Shown here piece by piece: positions 45,728 through 54,020 of a stretch of DNA of 64,000 nucleotides. Each line of letters begins with the position of its first letter. The first letter of the stretch is position 1. This DNA comes from Variovorax saccharolyticus (GTDB lineage: Bacteria > Pseudomonadota > Gammaproteobacteria > Burkholderiales > Burkholderiaceae_C), in assembly GCF_030316765.1 (NCBI RefSeq), contig NZ_JASZYT010000001.1, positions 248,001-312,000 on the forward strand. The letters are read 5' to 3'. Both the position numbers and the translations under genes were made by a program. The notes under the pieces were generated by a model. It was not told the origin of the DNA. It saw only the letters and a program-made list of their open reading frames with translations, and did no database searches.

Positions 45728-46564
45728 TCAGTCTCCGAACGGACCCTGGGCGGTGAAGGCGCCGCCCTGGTAGATGGCGTTGGGGTCGGTGGAAGCGACC
45801 GGTGGCTGCTGCTCGACCTTGTCGCGAAAGACTTCGGACGTGTCTTGCGGCGCGTAGCCGAGGATGGCGGCGCCCGAGTTGTCCCACCAGACGTCGCGGT
45901 TGGCCGACACGCCATAGACCACCGTGTGCCTGACGCCCGGCGTGAACAGCGACTTCTCGATCAACGTGGTCAGGTCGCGGTAGCTGAGCCAGGTGCTCAT
46001 CATGCGGCGGTTGAGGGGCTCGGGGAACGAGGAGCCGATGCGGATGCTCACGGTCTCGATGCCCCAGCGGTCGAAGTAGAACTGGGCCACGTCCTCGCCG
46101 AAGGATTTCGACAGGCCGTAGTAGCCGTCGGGCCGGCGCGTGTTGCGGGCGTCCAGGGGCTCGGTCTGCTTGTAGAAGCCGATCACGTGGTTGGAACTGG
46201 CGAACACCACGCGCTTCACGCCGTGCCGGCGGGCGGCTTCGTAGATATGGAACACGCCCTTGATGTTGGCCTCGAGGATCTCCTCGAAGGGCCGCTCCAC
46301 CGACACGCCGCCCAGATGCACGATGGCGTCGCAGCCGGCCACCAGCGCATCGACCGCCTGCTTGTCGGACAGGTCGCAGGCGACGACTTCCTCGTGCGGG
46401 CCTTCGGCCGCTGACAGCGATGCGATGTCGGAGAGGCGCAGCACGCCCGCGTAGGGGCGCAGGCGTTCGCGCAGGACCTTGCCCAGGCCGCCGGCGGCGC
46501 CGGTCAGGAGGAGGCGGCCGACTTGGGGGGCGGGGGAGGAAGGGGTAGCGGAAGCGGCGCTCAT
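45728..46564 (-). CDS. udh: uronate dehydrogenase
   Basis: A 278-residue extended SDR. The NAD site is TGAAGGLG (21-28), with IVHLGGVSVERPFEEIL, the catalytic Tyr148 and Lys152 in YYGLSKSFGE and SSNHVIGFY. The sequence parallels Agrobacterium Udh throughout. It oxidises D-galacturonate and D-glucuronate to their aldaro-1,4/1,5-lactones. It is the first gene of the minus-strand operon and divergent from the GntR gene. Confidence 0.93.
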   Translation of the reverse strand: MSAASATPSSPAPQVGRLLLTGAAGGLGKVLRERLRPYAGVLRLSDIASLSAAEGPHEEVVACDLSDKQAVDALVAGCDAIVHLGGVSVERPFEEILEANIKGVFHIYEAARRHGVKRVVFASSNHVIGFYKQTEPLDARNTRRPDGYYGLSKSFGEDVAQFYFDRWGIETVSIRIGSSFPEPLNRRMMSTWLSYRDLTTLIEKSLFTPGVRHTVVYGVSANRDVWWDNSGAAILGYAPQDTSEVFRDKVEQQPPVASTDPNAIYQGGAFTAQGPFGD

Positions 46565-46595
46565 TCGTGTCTCTGTCGGATGACGTAAGTTATCG

Positions 46596-46608
46596 GTTGT
46601 CGTACAAC
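46596..46608. promoter_or_regulatory. palindromic GntR/FadR-type operator between udh and gntR
   Basis: GTTGT-CGT-ACAAC, a perfect 5-bp inverted repeat of the TTGTnnnACAA class favoured by FadR-subfamily regulators. It lies 31 bases from the udh ATG and 23 bases from the regulator ATG, so binding would control both. Half copies occur at 44802 and 47484. Confidence 0.6.
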
Positions 46609-46631
46609 GTAGAGGCGATTATCATCACGCC

Positions 46632-47444
46632 ATGTCGAACCTGTCAACGGGGTCTACCGCAACCACCGAAGCTGCCGCCGGCGGCGCTCCTCCGCGCCGC
46701 AGGGTGCGGGGCCTGGCGCATGGCCTGGTCGACGACCTCGGCGACAAGATCCGCAGCCAGCAGTTGCGCCCGGGCGACAAGCTGCCGACTGAGTCGGCCA
46801 TCATGCAGACCTACGGCGTGAGCCGCACCGTGGTGCGCGAGGCGCTCTCCAAGCTGCAGGCCGGCGGGCTGGTCGAGACCCACCATGGCATCGGCACCTT
46901 CGTGCTGCAGCCGCGCGCGGCCGGCATGTTCCGGCTCGAGGCCTCGGACATCGCGACCTCGGTCGACGTGCTCGCGGTGCTCGAACTGCGCATCAGCCTG
47001 GAGACCGAGTCCGCAGGCCTGGCCGCGACCCGCCGCACCGAGGAGCAGCTGGCCGCCATGCGGCAGGCGCTCGACGACTTCGAACACAACGTGACGACCG
47101 CCGGCGACACCGTGGCGCCCGATTTCCGCTTCCACCTGCAGATCGCGCAGGCAACCGGCAATCCCTACTTCGCGGACATCATGAGCCACCTCGGCACCAC
47201 GATCATTCCGCGCACCCGGATCACCGCCATCCGCAATCACGACCGGCGCGGCGAATACCTGAGCCGCGTGAACCGCGAGCACGAGGAAATCTACGCGGCG
47301 ATCGCGCGCCGCGACGCCGAGTCGGCGCGCGCGGCGATGCGCATCCATCTCACCAACAGCCGCGAACGGCTTCGGCTCGCCCAGGAAGCGGCCCGGCTCG
47401 ACGCCGAGCAGACCGCGGCCGCAGGGCAGGGGCCGGCGGCCTGA
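46632..47444 (+). CDS. GntR-family regulator, FadR subfamily
   Basis: A 270-residue regulator. The winged helix (about 27-95) has LGDKIRSQQLRPGDKLPTES and YGVSRTVVREALSKLQAGGLV. An all-helical FCD effector domain follows, with Asp and His metal ligands (DFRFHLQIAQATGNPYF, NREHEEIYAAI, MRIHL). The first 25 residues are a Ser/Ala/Pro tail. It probably represses the udh operon and the receptor-kdgD-dehydrogenase arm until an acid sugar is present. Confidence 0.9.
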   Translation: MSNLSTGSTATTEAAAGGAPPRRRVRGLAHGLVDDLGDKIRSQQLRPGDKLPTESAIMQTYGVSRTVVREALSKLQAGGLVETHHGIGTFVLQPRAAGMFRLEASDIATSVDVLAVLELRISLETESAGLAATRRTEEQLAAMRQALDDFEHNVTTAGDTVAPDFRFHLQIAQATGNPYFADIMSHLGTTIIPRTRITAIRNHDRRGEYLSRVNREHEEIYAAIARRDAESARAAMRIHLTNSRERLRLAQEAARLDAEQTAAAGQGPAA

Positions 47445-47483
47445 GCGGCGCGCAGGTCTTTTGCTGGACATCTGCCGGATCTA

Positions 47484-47492
47484 GTTGTACGA
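47484..47492. promoter_or_regulatory. operator-like half site before the TTT receptor
   Basis: GTTGTACGA is the exact reverse complement of the right half (TCGTACAAC) of the palindrome at 46596. It lies 60 bases before the receptor ATG. It suggests the same regulator controls the plus-strand arm. Confidence 0.35.
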
Positions 47493-47551
47493 TGACTGAC
47501 GACATCGCTACCATGCGATTCTCATTCCTCAACGAACCTGGAGACAAACCC

Positions 47552-48529
47552 ATGCGCTTGAATCGCCGCCATCTGGTCCTAGGTGCACTCGGCAGCGGAC
47601 TGCTGGCCGCCGGTGGTGCCGCACAGGCCGCCGACGCCTGGCCTTCGAAGCCGATCCGCATCGTCGTGCCGTACCCGCCCGGCGGGTCGTCCGACATCAT
47701 CGCCCGCTCGATCAGCGTGCCGCTGTCGGAGGCACTCAAGCAATCCGTGATCGTCGAGAACCGCGCCGGCGCGAATGGCAATCTCGGCGCCGATCTGGTG
47801 TCCAAGGCCCAGCCCGACGGCTACACGCTGCTGCTTTGCGACGTCGGCGCGCTGGCGATCAGCCCCTCGGTCTACACCAAGCTGTCCTTCGATCCCGCCA
47901 AGGACCTGCGCGGCGTGACCATGCTGGCCTACTCGCCGCACCTGCTGGTGGTGCATCCGTCGGTGCCGGCCAACAACCTGAAGGAACTGGTCGCGCTGTC
48001 GAAGAAGTCCGACCTCAATTTCGCGGTCACCGCCACCGGCAGCGCGCCGCACCTGGCCGGCGTCGCGCTCGAGCGCGCGAGCGGCGCGCGCTGGGTCTAC
48101 GTGCCCTACAAGGGCGGCGTGCAGGCGGTGCAGGACACGGTGGCCGGCCAGACCCAGGTGCTGATGAACGGCATGCTGGCGACGCTGCCGCATGTGCAGA
48201 GCGGCAAGCTCAAGGTGCTGGGCGTGTCCAAGGGCACGCGCATGCCGCTGATCGGCGAAGTGCCGACCATTGCGGAGCAGGGCGTGCCCGGCTTCGAATC
48301 CGGCACCTGGCAAGGCGTGCTGGCGCCGCGCGGCACCCCCGAGGCGCTGGTGCAGCGCCTCAACAAGGAACTGATCGCCATCATCCGCTCGCCCGACATC
48401 CGCTCGCGGCTGGCCGGCCAGGGCGCCGAGGTCGTGACCATGACGCCCACCGAGCAGGACCAGTTCTTCGAGAAGGAACGCGCCCGCTGGGCCAAGGTCG
48501 TGAACGCCGCCCAGATCAAGCTGGACTAG
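47552..48529 (+). CDS. TTT-family (Bug/TctC) periplasmic substrate-binding protein
   Basis: A 325-residue receptor. The signal peptide [20 protein letters not shown] has RR but not a full Tat consensus and is cleaved near [35 protein letters not shown] and [10 protein letters not shown] are Bug signatures. GGAG precedes the ATG at MRLNRR. It heads the plus-strand uronate arm and may bind an aldarate such as glucarate or galactarate, inferred from context. Confidence 0.9.
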   Translation: MRLNRRHLVLGALGSGLLAAGGAAQAADAWPSKPIRIVVPYPPGGSSDIIARSISVPLSEALKQSVIVENRAGANGNLGADLVSKAQPDGYTLLLCDVGALAISPSVYTKLSFDPAKDLRGVTMLAYSPHLLVVHPSVPANNLKELVALSKKSDLNFAVTATGSAPHLAGVALERASGARWVYVPYKGGVQAVQDTVAGQTQVLMNGMLATLPHVQSGKLKVLGVSKGTRMPLIGEVPTIAEQGVPGFESGTWQGVLAPRGTPEALVQRLNKELIAIIRSPDIRSRLAGQGAEVVTMTPTEQDQFFEKERARWAKVVNAAQIKLD

Positions 48530-48573
48530 TCAGAGCCTTTCATCCACCCCTCTCCACCACCCTGTTCTTCAAA

Positions 48574-49485
48574 ATGAATCCCCAAGAACTCAAGACCATC
48601 ATGGGCTCCGGCCTGCTGTCCTTCCCGCTCACCGATTTCGACCGCGACGGCGACTTCGACAAGAAGAGCTACGAGAAGCGGCTCGAATGGCTCGCGCCCT
48701 ATGGCGCCAGCGCGCTGTTCGCGGCCGGCGGCACCGGTGAATTCTTCTCCCTGACCGCCGACGAATACCCGGCCATCATCGAGACCGCGGTCCAGACCTG
48801 CCGCGGCGTGGTGCCGATCATCGCTGGCGCCGGCGGCCCGACGCGCTTCGCGATCCAGTGCGCACAGGCGGCCGAGAAGGCCGGCGCCCATGGCGTGCTG
48901 CTGCTGCCGCACTACCTCACCGAAGCCGGCCAGGAAGGCCTGGCGGCGCATGTCGAGGCGGTCTGCAAGAGCGTGAAGTTCGGCGTCATCGTCTACAACC
49001 GCGGCCAGAGCAAGCTCTACCCCGACACGCTCGAGAAGCTGGCCGAGCGCTGCCCGAACCTGGTCGGCTTCAAGGACGGCATCGGCGACATCGAACTCAT
49101 GAGCGCGATCCACCTGCGCATGGGCGACCGCTTCGCCTACCTCGGCGGCCTGCCGACGGCAGAGGTCTATGCCGCGGCCTACAAGGCGCTCGGCACGCCG
49201 GTGTATTCGTCGGCGGTGTTCAACTTCATTCCGAAGACCGCGATGGACTTCTACCATGCGGTCGCCAAGGACGACATCTCGACGCAGCACCGCCTGCTGA
49301 AGGACTTCTTCATGCCCTACCTGGACATCCGCAACAAGGGCCAGGGCTACGCCGTGAGCATCGTGAAGGCCGGCGCGAAGATCGTCGGCCACGATGCCGG
49401 TCCGGTGCGCACGCCGCTGACCGAGCTCAAGGCCGACGAATACCAGGCCCTGGCCGCGCTGATCGACAAGCTCGGCCCGCAGTAA
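48574..49485 (+). CDS. kdgD: 5-dehydro-4-deoxyglucarate dehydratase
   Basis: A 303-residue DHDPS/NAL-superfamily TIM barrel. The Schiff-base lysine is K167 (GFKDGIGD), the tyrosine Y141 (VYNRGQ), and the GTGE loop reads AAGGTGEFF (51-58). It dehydrates and decarboxylates 5-dehydro-4-deoxyglucarate, the product of galactarate or glucarate dehydratase, to 2,5-dioxopentanoate. No strong Shine-Dalgarno precedes it. It stands between the receptor and a small lipoprotein gene. Confidence 0.93.
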   Translation: MNPQELKTIMGSGLLSFPLTDFDRDGDFDKKSYEKRLEWLAPYGASALFAAGGTGEFFSLTADEYPAIIETAVQTCRGVVPIIAGAGGPTRFAIQCAQAAEKAGAHGVLLLPHYLTEAGQEGLAAHVEAVCKSVKFGVIVYNRGQSKLYPDTLEKLAERCPNLVGFKDGIGDIELMSAIHLRMGDRFAYLGGLPTAEVYAAAYKALGTPVYSSAVFNFIPKTAMDFYHAVAKDDISTQHRLLKDFFMPYLDIRNKGQGYAVSIVKAGAKIVGHDAGPVRTPLTELKADEYQALAALIDKLGPQ

Positions 49486-49526
49486 TTTCCCAAGCGCTTT
49501 CAATCACAACAACAGGAGACAAAAAA

Positions 49527-49979
49527 ATGCTGAAGAAACTGGTCTTGATCGCTGCCGCCACCGCGGCTTTCGCCGGCTGCACCACGATGCGCGGCAACGA
49601 GGCGGCCAAGTCGCCGGCAGTCGCCGCCGCGGCAGAGAAGCTGCGCGTGGCGATGATCGACCCGACGCCTGCAGCGCTCAATGCGCTGGTGGCCGACGAC
49701 CTGAGCTACGGCCACTCGGGCGGCAAGGTCGACACCAAGACCAGCTTCATCAGCGACCTGATGGACGGCAAGTCTGACTTCGTGACCATCGCGATCACCG
49801 AGCAGACCATCAAGGTCATCGACAACGTCGCGATCGTGCGCCATACGCTCACGGCCGACACCAACGACTCCGGCAAGCCCGGCAAGGTCAGCATCAAGAT
49901 CCTCGGCGTCTGGCAGCAACAGGGCCCGGGCGGCGACTGGAAGCTGCTGGCCCGCCAGGCGGTGCGCCCGCCACAGTAA
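49527..49979 (+). CDS. NTF2-like (SnoaL/DUF4440) small lipoprotein
   Basis: A 150-residue protein with a lipoprotein signal (MLKKLVLIAAATAAFAGC, Cys18). A single NTF2-like cone follows: KLRVAMIDPTPAALNALVADDLSYGHSGG, SFISDLMDGKSDFVTI, and a C-terminal VWQQQGPGGDWKLLARQAVR. Members can bind ligands or be enzymes. Its place between two pathway enzymes suggests a periplasmic accessory role, for example on lactone or uronate, which is inference only. AACAGGAGAC precedes the ATG. Confidence 0.8.
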   Translation: MLKKLVLIAAATAAFAGCTTMRGNEAAKSPAVAAAAEKLRVAMIDPTPAALNALVADDLSYGHSGGKVDTKTSFISDLMDGKSDFVTIAITEQTIKVIDNVAIVRHTLTADTNDSGKPGKVSIKILGVWQQQGPGGDWKLLARQAVRPPQ

Positions 49980-50016
49980 GCTGCCTATCTCCACCCCGAT
50001 TCCCAAGGACCCTGCC

Positions 50017-51453
50017 ATGCAGAACTTCGACAACCTCATCAACGGCGAATGGCGTGCGGCTGCCAGCTACAGCCCGAACGTCAACCCGAGCAATCTCGGC
50101 GACGTGCTGGGCCAGTACGCGCAGGGCGACGCGGCCCAGGTCGACGCCGCCGTGGCGGCCGCCACCGCCGCCTTCCCGGCCTGGTCGACCGGCGGCATCC
50201 AGGCGCGCTCCGAGGCGCTGGACAAGATCGGCAACGAGATCCTGGCGCGCAAGGAAGAGCTCGGCACGCTGCTGGCCCGCGAAGAGGGCAAGACCAAGGC
50301 CGAAGGCATCGGCGAAGCCACCCGCGCGGCGCAGATCTTCAAGTTCTTCGCCGGCGAATGCCTGCGCCTGTCGGGCGAGGTGCTGCCGTCGGTGCGCCCG
50401 GGCATCGGCATCGAGATCACGCGCGAGCCGGTCGGCGTGGTCGGCCTGATCACGCCGTGGAACTTCCCGATTGCCATCCCGGCCTGGAAGATCGCCCCGG
50501 CGCTGGCCTTCGGCAACTGCGTGGTGATGAAGCCGGCCGACCTAGTGCCGGGCTGCGCCTGGGCGCTGGCCGAGATCATCAGCCGTTCGGGCATCCCGGC
50601 GGGCGTGTTCAACCTCGTGATGGGCCGCGGCAGCGTGATCGGCGATGCGCTGGTCAACCACCCGGGCATCCACGCGATCAGCTTCACCGGCTCGGTCGGC
50701 GTGGGCCGCAACATCGCGGTGCAGTGCGCAACGAACCACAAGAAGGTGCAGCTCGAGATGGGCGGCAAGAACCCGCAGGTGGTGCTGGACGACGCCGACC
50801 TGAACCAGGCGGTGGAGCTCAGCGTGCAGAGCGCCTTCTATTCGACCGGCCAGCGCTGCACCGCGTCGAGCCGGCTGATCGTGACCGAAGGGATCTATCC
50901 GAAGTTCATCGAGGCGATGAAGGCCCGCATGGCGAAGATCAAGGTCGGCGATGCACTGGCGCAGGGCACCGACATCGGTCCGGTGTCCTCGAAGTCGCAG
51001 CTCGACCAGGACCTGGAATACGTCGCGATCGGCAAGGGCGAGGGCGCCACGCTGGCCGCGGGCGGCGAGCGGCTCAAGCTCGACACCGACGGCTACTACA
51101 TGTCGCCGGCGCTGTTCAGCGAGTCGGCGGCGTCGATGCGCATCAACAAGGAAGAGATCTTCGGGCCGGTGGCGAGCGTGATCCGGGTGAAGAACTACGA
51201 GGAGGCGCTGGCCACGGCCAACGACACCGAGTTCGGCCTGTCGGCCGGCATCGCCACCACCTCGCTGAACCACGCGACGCACTTCAAGCGCCACAGCCAG
51301 GCCGGCATGGTGATGGTCAACCTGCCGACGGCGGGGGTGGATTACCACGTGCCCTTCGGCGGCCGCAAGGGATCGAGCTACGGGCCGCGCGAGCAGGGCA
51401 GGTATGCGCAGGAGTTCTTCACGGTGGTGAAGACGGCCTACACGCTGGCCTGA
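50017..51453 (+). CDS. 2,5-dioxovalerate (alpha-ketoglutaric semialdehyde) dehydrogenase
   Basis: A 478-residue NAD(P)-dependent aldehyde dehydrogenase. N149 (PWNFP), E247 (LEMGGKNPQ) and the nucleophile C281 (GQRCTAS) are present. It oxidises 2,5-dioxopentanoate to 2-oxoglutarate, completing the pathway. Codons for about 359-404 are duplicated as a fragment at 53056. The full gene is intact. Confidence 0.9.
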   Translation: MQNFDNLINGEWRAAASYSPNVNPSNLGDVLGQYAQGDAAQVDAAVAAATAAFPAWSTGGIQARSEALDKIGNEILARKEELGTLLAREEGKTKAEGIGEATRAAQIFKFFAGECLRLSGEVLPSVRPGIGIEITREPVGVVGLITPWNFPIAIPAWKIAPALAFGNCVVMKPADLVPGCAWALAEIISRSGIPAGVFNLVMGRGSVIGDALVNHPGIHAISFTGSVGVGRNIAVQCATNHKKVQLEMGGKNPQVVLDDADLNQAVELSVQSAFYSTGQRCTASSRLIVTEGIYPKFIEAMKARMAKIKVGDALAQGTDIGPVSSKSQLDQDLEYVAIGKGEGATLAAGGERLKLDTDGYYMSPALFSESAASMRINKEEIFGPVASVIRVKNYEEALATANDTEFGLSAGIATTSLNHATHFKRHSQAGMVMVNLPTAGVDYHVPFGGRKGSSYGPREQGRYAQEFFTVVKTAYTLA

Positions 51454-51463
51454 CCCTGCGGCC

Positions 51464-51600
51464 TCAAGCTGCTCGATGCCGAGCCAGGCGGCTGGCCAGC
51501 ACCGCCAGCGGGTGGCGCAGGTCGATCATCTCGACCAGCCGGGGGCGGAAGAAATCGGGAGAGTCGGCAGACTCGGGCGTGCGGAAAATCTCCCAGGAAT
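51464..51600 (-). pseudogene. IS5-family transposase N-terminal stub, copy B
   Basis: On the minus strand it reads PDFFRPRLVEMIDLRHPLAV then LASRL, the opening of IS5/IS1478-like transposases. It then breaks off after about 35 residues. The 117 bases at 51493-51609 are over 90 percent identical to 52854-52969. The remnant starts at the stop codon of the MFS gene. Confidence 0.7.
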
Positions 51601-52841
51601 CAGCACCCCCGGCAGATCGTTTCCGCCGCCCGCACCGGATACAACCGCGGCAGCCACACAAAGGCGATCATTACCAGCACAACGCCCGCCAGCGCCATGG
51701 GCAACACCATCGGCCAGGCACCGTGGCGCATCGTCGGGTCGACAAAGCCCGCCGCCAACTGGCCGGCGCAGAAGGCCACGCACATCATCACGAAGCCCGA
51801 AAACGACACGGCCCGCCCGGCCAGCTGCGGCGGCAGGTCACCCACCGCGCCCGCTTGGCCGCAGGGCTGGTGAATGCCATTGCCCAGTGCGTACACCGCG
51901 TGCCCTACCAACAATGGAACGGGCGAGGTCGGCGCCAGCACGCAGCCAGCAATCTGGATGCACGGCCCCAGCAGACTGAGCGAGGCGCCCAACTGCACCG
52001 TGCGCACCGGCCCGCGCTGCGATAGCAAACGCCGGCACCATGTGATGCTGAGGATGTAGACCAGCGAGCCGCCCGCTGGAATCCAGCCGTAGAGCGCAGG
52101 CGACAGGCCAAACAGGTCGACGTACACCATCGGCGACAGCAGCAAAAAGCAAAAGATGCCGCCGTAGGTGGTCGCGGTCAGCGCTGTCCAGGCGCGAAAG
52201 CTGGGGCTGGCGAACACCTGGCGCATACCGCCAGTGGATACGGATGCGAGGACCGGGGCCGGCCTCGCCGCCACTTGCCGCGTCTCGCCGAAAGTGCGCC
52301 AGCACAACGCCAGCAACGTGAGCGAGTAGACGCCCATCGCCGCCAGCACCCAGCGCCAGCCTGCGGTCTGGACTCCCCATGCACCGGCTATCGGCCCCAC
52401 CAGGGCCACGATGCCCAAGCCCCTCAGGCCGTGAGCCATGACGTGCGGCCCTTCATGGGCCGGATACAGGTCGCGCACCGCGGCCCGAGCGCACACCAGG
52501 ATGGACGCCATGGCCGCGCCCTGCACGGCGCGCCAGGCCACCAGAGCGTCCGCGCTGCCCGCCAGCGCGCAGCCGGCCGCCGCTACCGTATAGCAGGCCA
52601 GCCCCGTCAGCAGCACCGGCCGGCGTCCGAAGCGGTCGGCCAGGGGCCCGCACACGAGCTGGGCGACGCCGAAGGCCAGCACGAACACGGTCAGGCTGCT
52701 GCTGGCCGAGCCGAGGTCGCGGGCGATCTCAGGCAGCGCCGGCAGATAACTATCGGTGGCGACCGGCTGTGCGGCCAGTAGCAGCGGCAGCAGCAGAGCG
52801 AAGGAGACGGCGCGGCGCGGGCCTTGATCGGAGCAGCTCAT
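51600..52841 (-). CDS. Bcr/CflA-type MFS drug transporter
   Basis: A 413-residue MFS transporter with 12 membrane helices. An early VATDSYLPALPEIARDL matches the Bcr/CflA family, and GPLADRFGRRPVLL is motif A. Such pumps export drugs or sulfonamides. It is bracketed by two truncated transposase stubs in direct orientation; its ATG lies one base after the stop of the upstream stub. It is probably an acquired gene. The last codons (CRGC) run into the repeated IS end. Confidence 0.88.
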   Translation of the reverse strand: MSCSDQGPRRAVSFALLLPLLLAAQPVATDSYLPALPEIARDLGSASSSLTVFVLAFGVAQLVCGPLADRFGRRPVLLTGLACYTVAAAGCALAGSADALVAWRAVQGAAMASILVCARAAVRDLYPAHEGPHVMAHGLRGLGIVALVGPIAGAWGVQTAGWRWVLAAMGVYSLTLLALCWRTFGETRQVAARPAPVLASVSTGGMRQVFASPSFRAWTALTATTYGGIFCFLLLSPMVYVDLFGLSPALYGWIPAGGSLVYILSITWCRRLLSQRGPVRTVQLGASLSLLGPCIQIAGCVLAPTSPVPLLVGHAVYALGNGIHQPCGQAGAVGDLPPQLAGRAVSFSGFVMMCVAFCAGQLAAGFVDPTMRHGAWPMVLPMALAGVVLVMIAFVWLPRLYPVRAAETICRGC

Positions 52842-52842
52842 C

Positions 52843-52941
52843 TCAATGGAGCTTGGCCAGCACCGCCAGCGGGTGGCGCAGTTCGATCATCTCGACCAGG
52901 CGGGGGCAGAAGAAATCGGGAGTGTCGGCAGACTCGGGCAT
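52843..52941 (-). pseudogene. IS5-family transposase N-terminal stub, copy B'
   Basis: A 32-residue reading on the minus strand, MPESADTPDFFCPRLVEMIE then LRHPLAVLAKLH. It matches copy B and stops one base before the MFS ATG. The full IS is missing. Confidence 0.7.
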
Positions 52942-53055
52942 GCGGGAATCTCCCAGGAATCAGCACCCCGGGCAATCAGATCTGGGAGACTTAGGCGGCG
53001 GAAATGTCGCTCGGATCGAGCGTTCATGCGGGAGGGGAGCGATTTGCAGGGGCGA

Positions 53056-53191
53056 CTACTACATGTCGCCGGCGCTGTTCAGCGAGTCGGCGGCGTCGAT
53101 GCGCATCAACAAGGAAGAGATCTTCGGGCCGGTGGCGAGCGTGATCCGGGTGAAGAACTACGAGGAGGCGCTGGCCACAGCCAACGACACC
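53056..53191 (+). pseudogene. duplicated fragment of the dehydrogenase gene
   Basis: These 136 bases match 51093-51228 with a single mismatch (A at 53179, G at 51216). They cover codons about 359-404 of the aldehyde dehydrogenase, in the same orientation, about 1.96 kb downstream. The fragment has neither start nor end and is not a gene. Confidence 0.92.
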
Positions 53192-53226
53192 TGCGCAGCA
53201 GATTTGCTCTGTCCTCATCTGACTTG
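53192..53226 (+). repeat. palindromic repeat R, half copy 4
   Basis: TGCGCAGCAGATTTGCTCTG then TCCTCATCTGACTTG, the reverse complement of the left half of repeat R with few changes. It abuts the dehydrogenase fragment and lies 3' of the ORF6N gene. Confidence 0.75.
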
Positions 53227-53249
53227 TCGATGCAGCTCGATTCGATCGA

Positions 53250-53855
53250 CTACTTCTTGCTGCACGCCTTCGGTGTCTTCTTCTCTTCGAGCGGCACGAA
53301 CCCGATAGGCCGTTTGGGCGGATCGGGAGGCACCGTCAGAGCACGCATGGCCTCGAACAATTGGCGCAGTTGATTGCGCGTGTTGCGGCTGAACATGTCG
53401 TGCGATAGCTCCAGCCGCTCTGTCTTCTCCTCGATCTCGGCCAGTCGCCTAGCCAAATCCTCATGCAAGCTGGCCGCTTGCCGCAGCCGCACGAAAGCGC
53501 GCACCACGTAGATGCCCATCTCTACAGCCTGTGCCGAGGCCAACACGTTGGCCAGGGCCACCGCGCCGAACTCCGTGAACGCGAATGGCAGCGTCCTCGA
53601 GAACTTCAATTTCGAGAGGTGGTCACAGTTTGTGACCACCTCGGCCTTTTCTGCGGCGTCGAGTTGGAACATGAAATCCGGCGGAAAGCGTGCTGCATTG
53701 CGCTTGACGGCTTGGTTCAGCGCCTTGGTCGGCACGCCGTAGAGCTCGGCCAGGTCGGCGTCGATCATCACCTTCAGCCCGCGCAGCACTTGGATGCGCC
53801 CCTCGATGCGCGGCAGCAGCGCGCTGTCCGTCGTTGTTGTAGTGGTTGTAGCCAT
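53250..53855 (-). CDS. ORF6N-domain protein
   Basis: A 201-residue protein with an N-terminal ORF6N/KilA-N-like DNA-binding domain: RGLKVMIDADLAELYGVPTK, ALNQAVKRNAARFPPDFMFQ, FAFTEFGAVALANVL and VVRAFVRLR. A short coiled coil (about 140-170) and a Lys-rich tail follow. ATG at MATTTTTT has GGGGAGG eight bases upstream. Such genes are common in phages and mobile regions. It is framed on both sides by copies of repeat R in the same orientation. Confidence 0.85.
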   Translation of the reverse strand: MATTTTTTTDSALLPRIEGRIQVLRGLKVMIDADLAELYGVPTKALNQAVKRNAARFPPDFMFQLDAAEKAEVVTNCDHLSKLKFSRTLPFAFTEFGAVALANVLASAQAVEMGIYVVRAFVRLRQAASLHEDLARRLAEIEEKTERLELSHDMFSRNTRNQLRQLFEAMRALTVPPDPPKRPIGFVPLEEKKTPKACSKK

Positions 53856-53916
53856 GCCTCCCGCCTCCCCGTCCTTTGGGTCACCGGCTCGCGCCAACAC
53901 CGTCATTGGACTGGAT

Positions 53917-54020
53917 CAAGAACCTGCGCAGCAGTACTCATCCTGTCCTCGACCTGCTGAGTCCTTGCAGGACAGACCAAGAAACCGCGCAGCGGTTTTT
54001 GCTCTGTCCTCAACTGACTA
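53917..54020 (+). repeat. palindromic repeat R, copies 6 (degenerate) and 5
   Basis: A full copy at about 53973-54020 reads CAGGACAGACCAAG then AAACCGC-GCA-GCGGTTT and TTGCTCTGTCCTCAACTGAC. A decayed one (53917-53961, CAAGAACCTGCGCAGCAG...CCTGTCCTC) precedes it. Orientation is opposite to copies 1-3. The stop codon of mog is in the last bases. Confidence 0.8.

Larger units (their letters stand above)
52842..53249. other. 408-base rearranged gap
   Basis: No functional gene. From left to right it holds a transposase stub, 80 bases of unassigned sequence with a weak TTAGGCGGCGGAAATG, a copied aldehyde-dehydrogenase segment and a half copy of repeat R. Confidence 0.8.

Noticed and set aside
38347..54020. 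Integron attC sites for repeat R
   Set aside because: No integrase gene and no matching GTTRRRY/RYYYAAC core pair at the ends; a terminator- or REP-like element fits better.
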